NCBI GenBank assembly: GCA_964355775.1
Contig: CAYHEP010000001.1
Location: forward strand, 1 to 58,880
DNA length: 58,880 nt
Source of the DNA: JBBTSB01 sp964355775
GTDB taxonomy: Bacteria; Patescibacteriota; Minisyncoccia; 2-02-FULL-40-12; IGHO2-01-FULL-4-A
Reading direction: 5' to 3'
The position numbers and the translations under genes were made by a program. The notes under the pieces are model-generated. The model searched no databases. It saw nothing but the letters and a program-made list of their open reading frames with translations, and was not told the DNA's origin. Positions 58,770 to 58,880 of this stretch are shown in pieces. Numbering within the stretch: position 1 is the first letter of the stretch; every line of letters starts with the position of its first letter.

Positions 58770-58802
58770 CTGAGCGTGTTCTGCTGGTATAACGATCGTG
58801 GT

Positions 58803-58880
58803 ATGATCAGAACGCTTTCAACTCACGGACTGATGATCCTTGTCCATTATTTCTCTAGAAATTATCCTGAAATTTCGTTT
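58803..58880 (+). CDS. Start of a possible gene cut by the window edge
   Basis: ATG 58803 opens a frame that runs to the edge (26 residues, MIRTLSTHGLMILVHYF...). TATAAC with a CTGACT 16 nt further up may be a promoter. Too short to identify; a second in-frame ATG is at 58833. Confidence 0.3.
   Translation, partial: MIRTLSTHGLMILVHYFSRNYPEISF

Overview
The window looks like a chromosomal scaffold from a Candidate Phyla Radiation (Patescibacteria) bacterium, probably of the Parcubacteria side. The reasons are: very compact overlapping genes; shortened versions of universal proteins (FtsI, MurE, MurF, HrcA, DnaJ, PriA, GltX, CysS); two copies of the Cys-rich zinc-ribbon protein typical of these genomes; two DUF4143-type AAA ATPases; and a four-helix-bundle protein. 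Lineage below phylum level is inference. An assembly gap (49314-49413) is flanked by an identical 55-nt direct overlap and is very probably false.

Layout. 1-4138: two zinc-ribbon paralogues flanking a toxin-antitoxin-like pair. 4140-4525: a GC-rich small-gene cassette. 4542-12333: division and wall operon mraZ-rsmH-ftsL-ftsI-murE-murF plus a 724-residue GNAT fusion, with a 10-bp-periodic MraZ box in front. 12330-14326: TrmB-type regulator and AAA ATPase. 14327-20545: the most unusual part. Two consensus promoters lead into about 1.7 kb of tightly folded, apparently untranslated RNA, followed by GC-rich genes: a pyruvate-phosphate-dikinase-like protein whose PEP/pyruvate barrel is replaced, a CX5R phosphatase, a coiled-coil protein with a SAP/Rho-N-like tail, and a small protein behind an apparent Shine-Dalgarno (SD) switch. 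The island ends beside tRNA-Glu. 20658-26247: EEP nuclease, small coiled-coil genes, rplU, recR, dnaB, cysS. 26248-32870: two candidate small RNAs (one nearby at 24.8 kb), an intact and a split CIRCE, hrcA-grpE-dnaK, NYN RNase, dnaJ. 32863-43444: efp, metal ABC transporter, fmt, def, priA lacking its ATPase lobe, gltX, M23 hydrolase. 43445-49182: small cassettes, a MITE-like element, PD-(D/E)XK nuclease, rpmA, rplI, ctp. 49183-58769: surface polysaccharide genes (LCP, glycosyltransferases, O-antigen ligase-like), mreB, murA, PEGA protein.

Two expression styles are visible. Many core genes have a -10 hexamer exactly 6-7 nt before the start codon and no SD, so they are probably read from leaderless mRNAs. 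Most GC-rich island and cassette genes instead carry strong AAGGAGG-type SDs, local hairpins and their own terminators.

Several dispersed repeat families sit inside coding genes without breaking the frame. They include two bi-palindromic families (in rsmH, dnaK twice, a glycosyltransferase, an Ada-like protein) and AT-rich word repeats (gltX, recR, fmt, priA, glycosyltransferases), a situation like Rickettsia palindromic elements.
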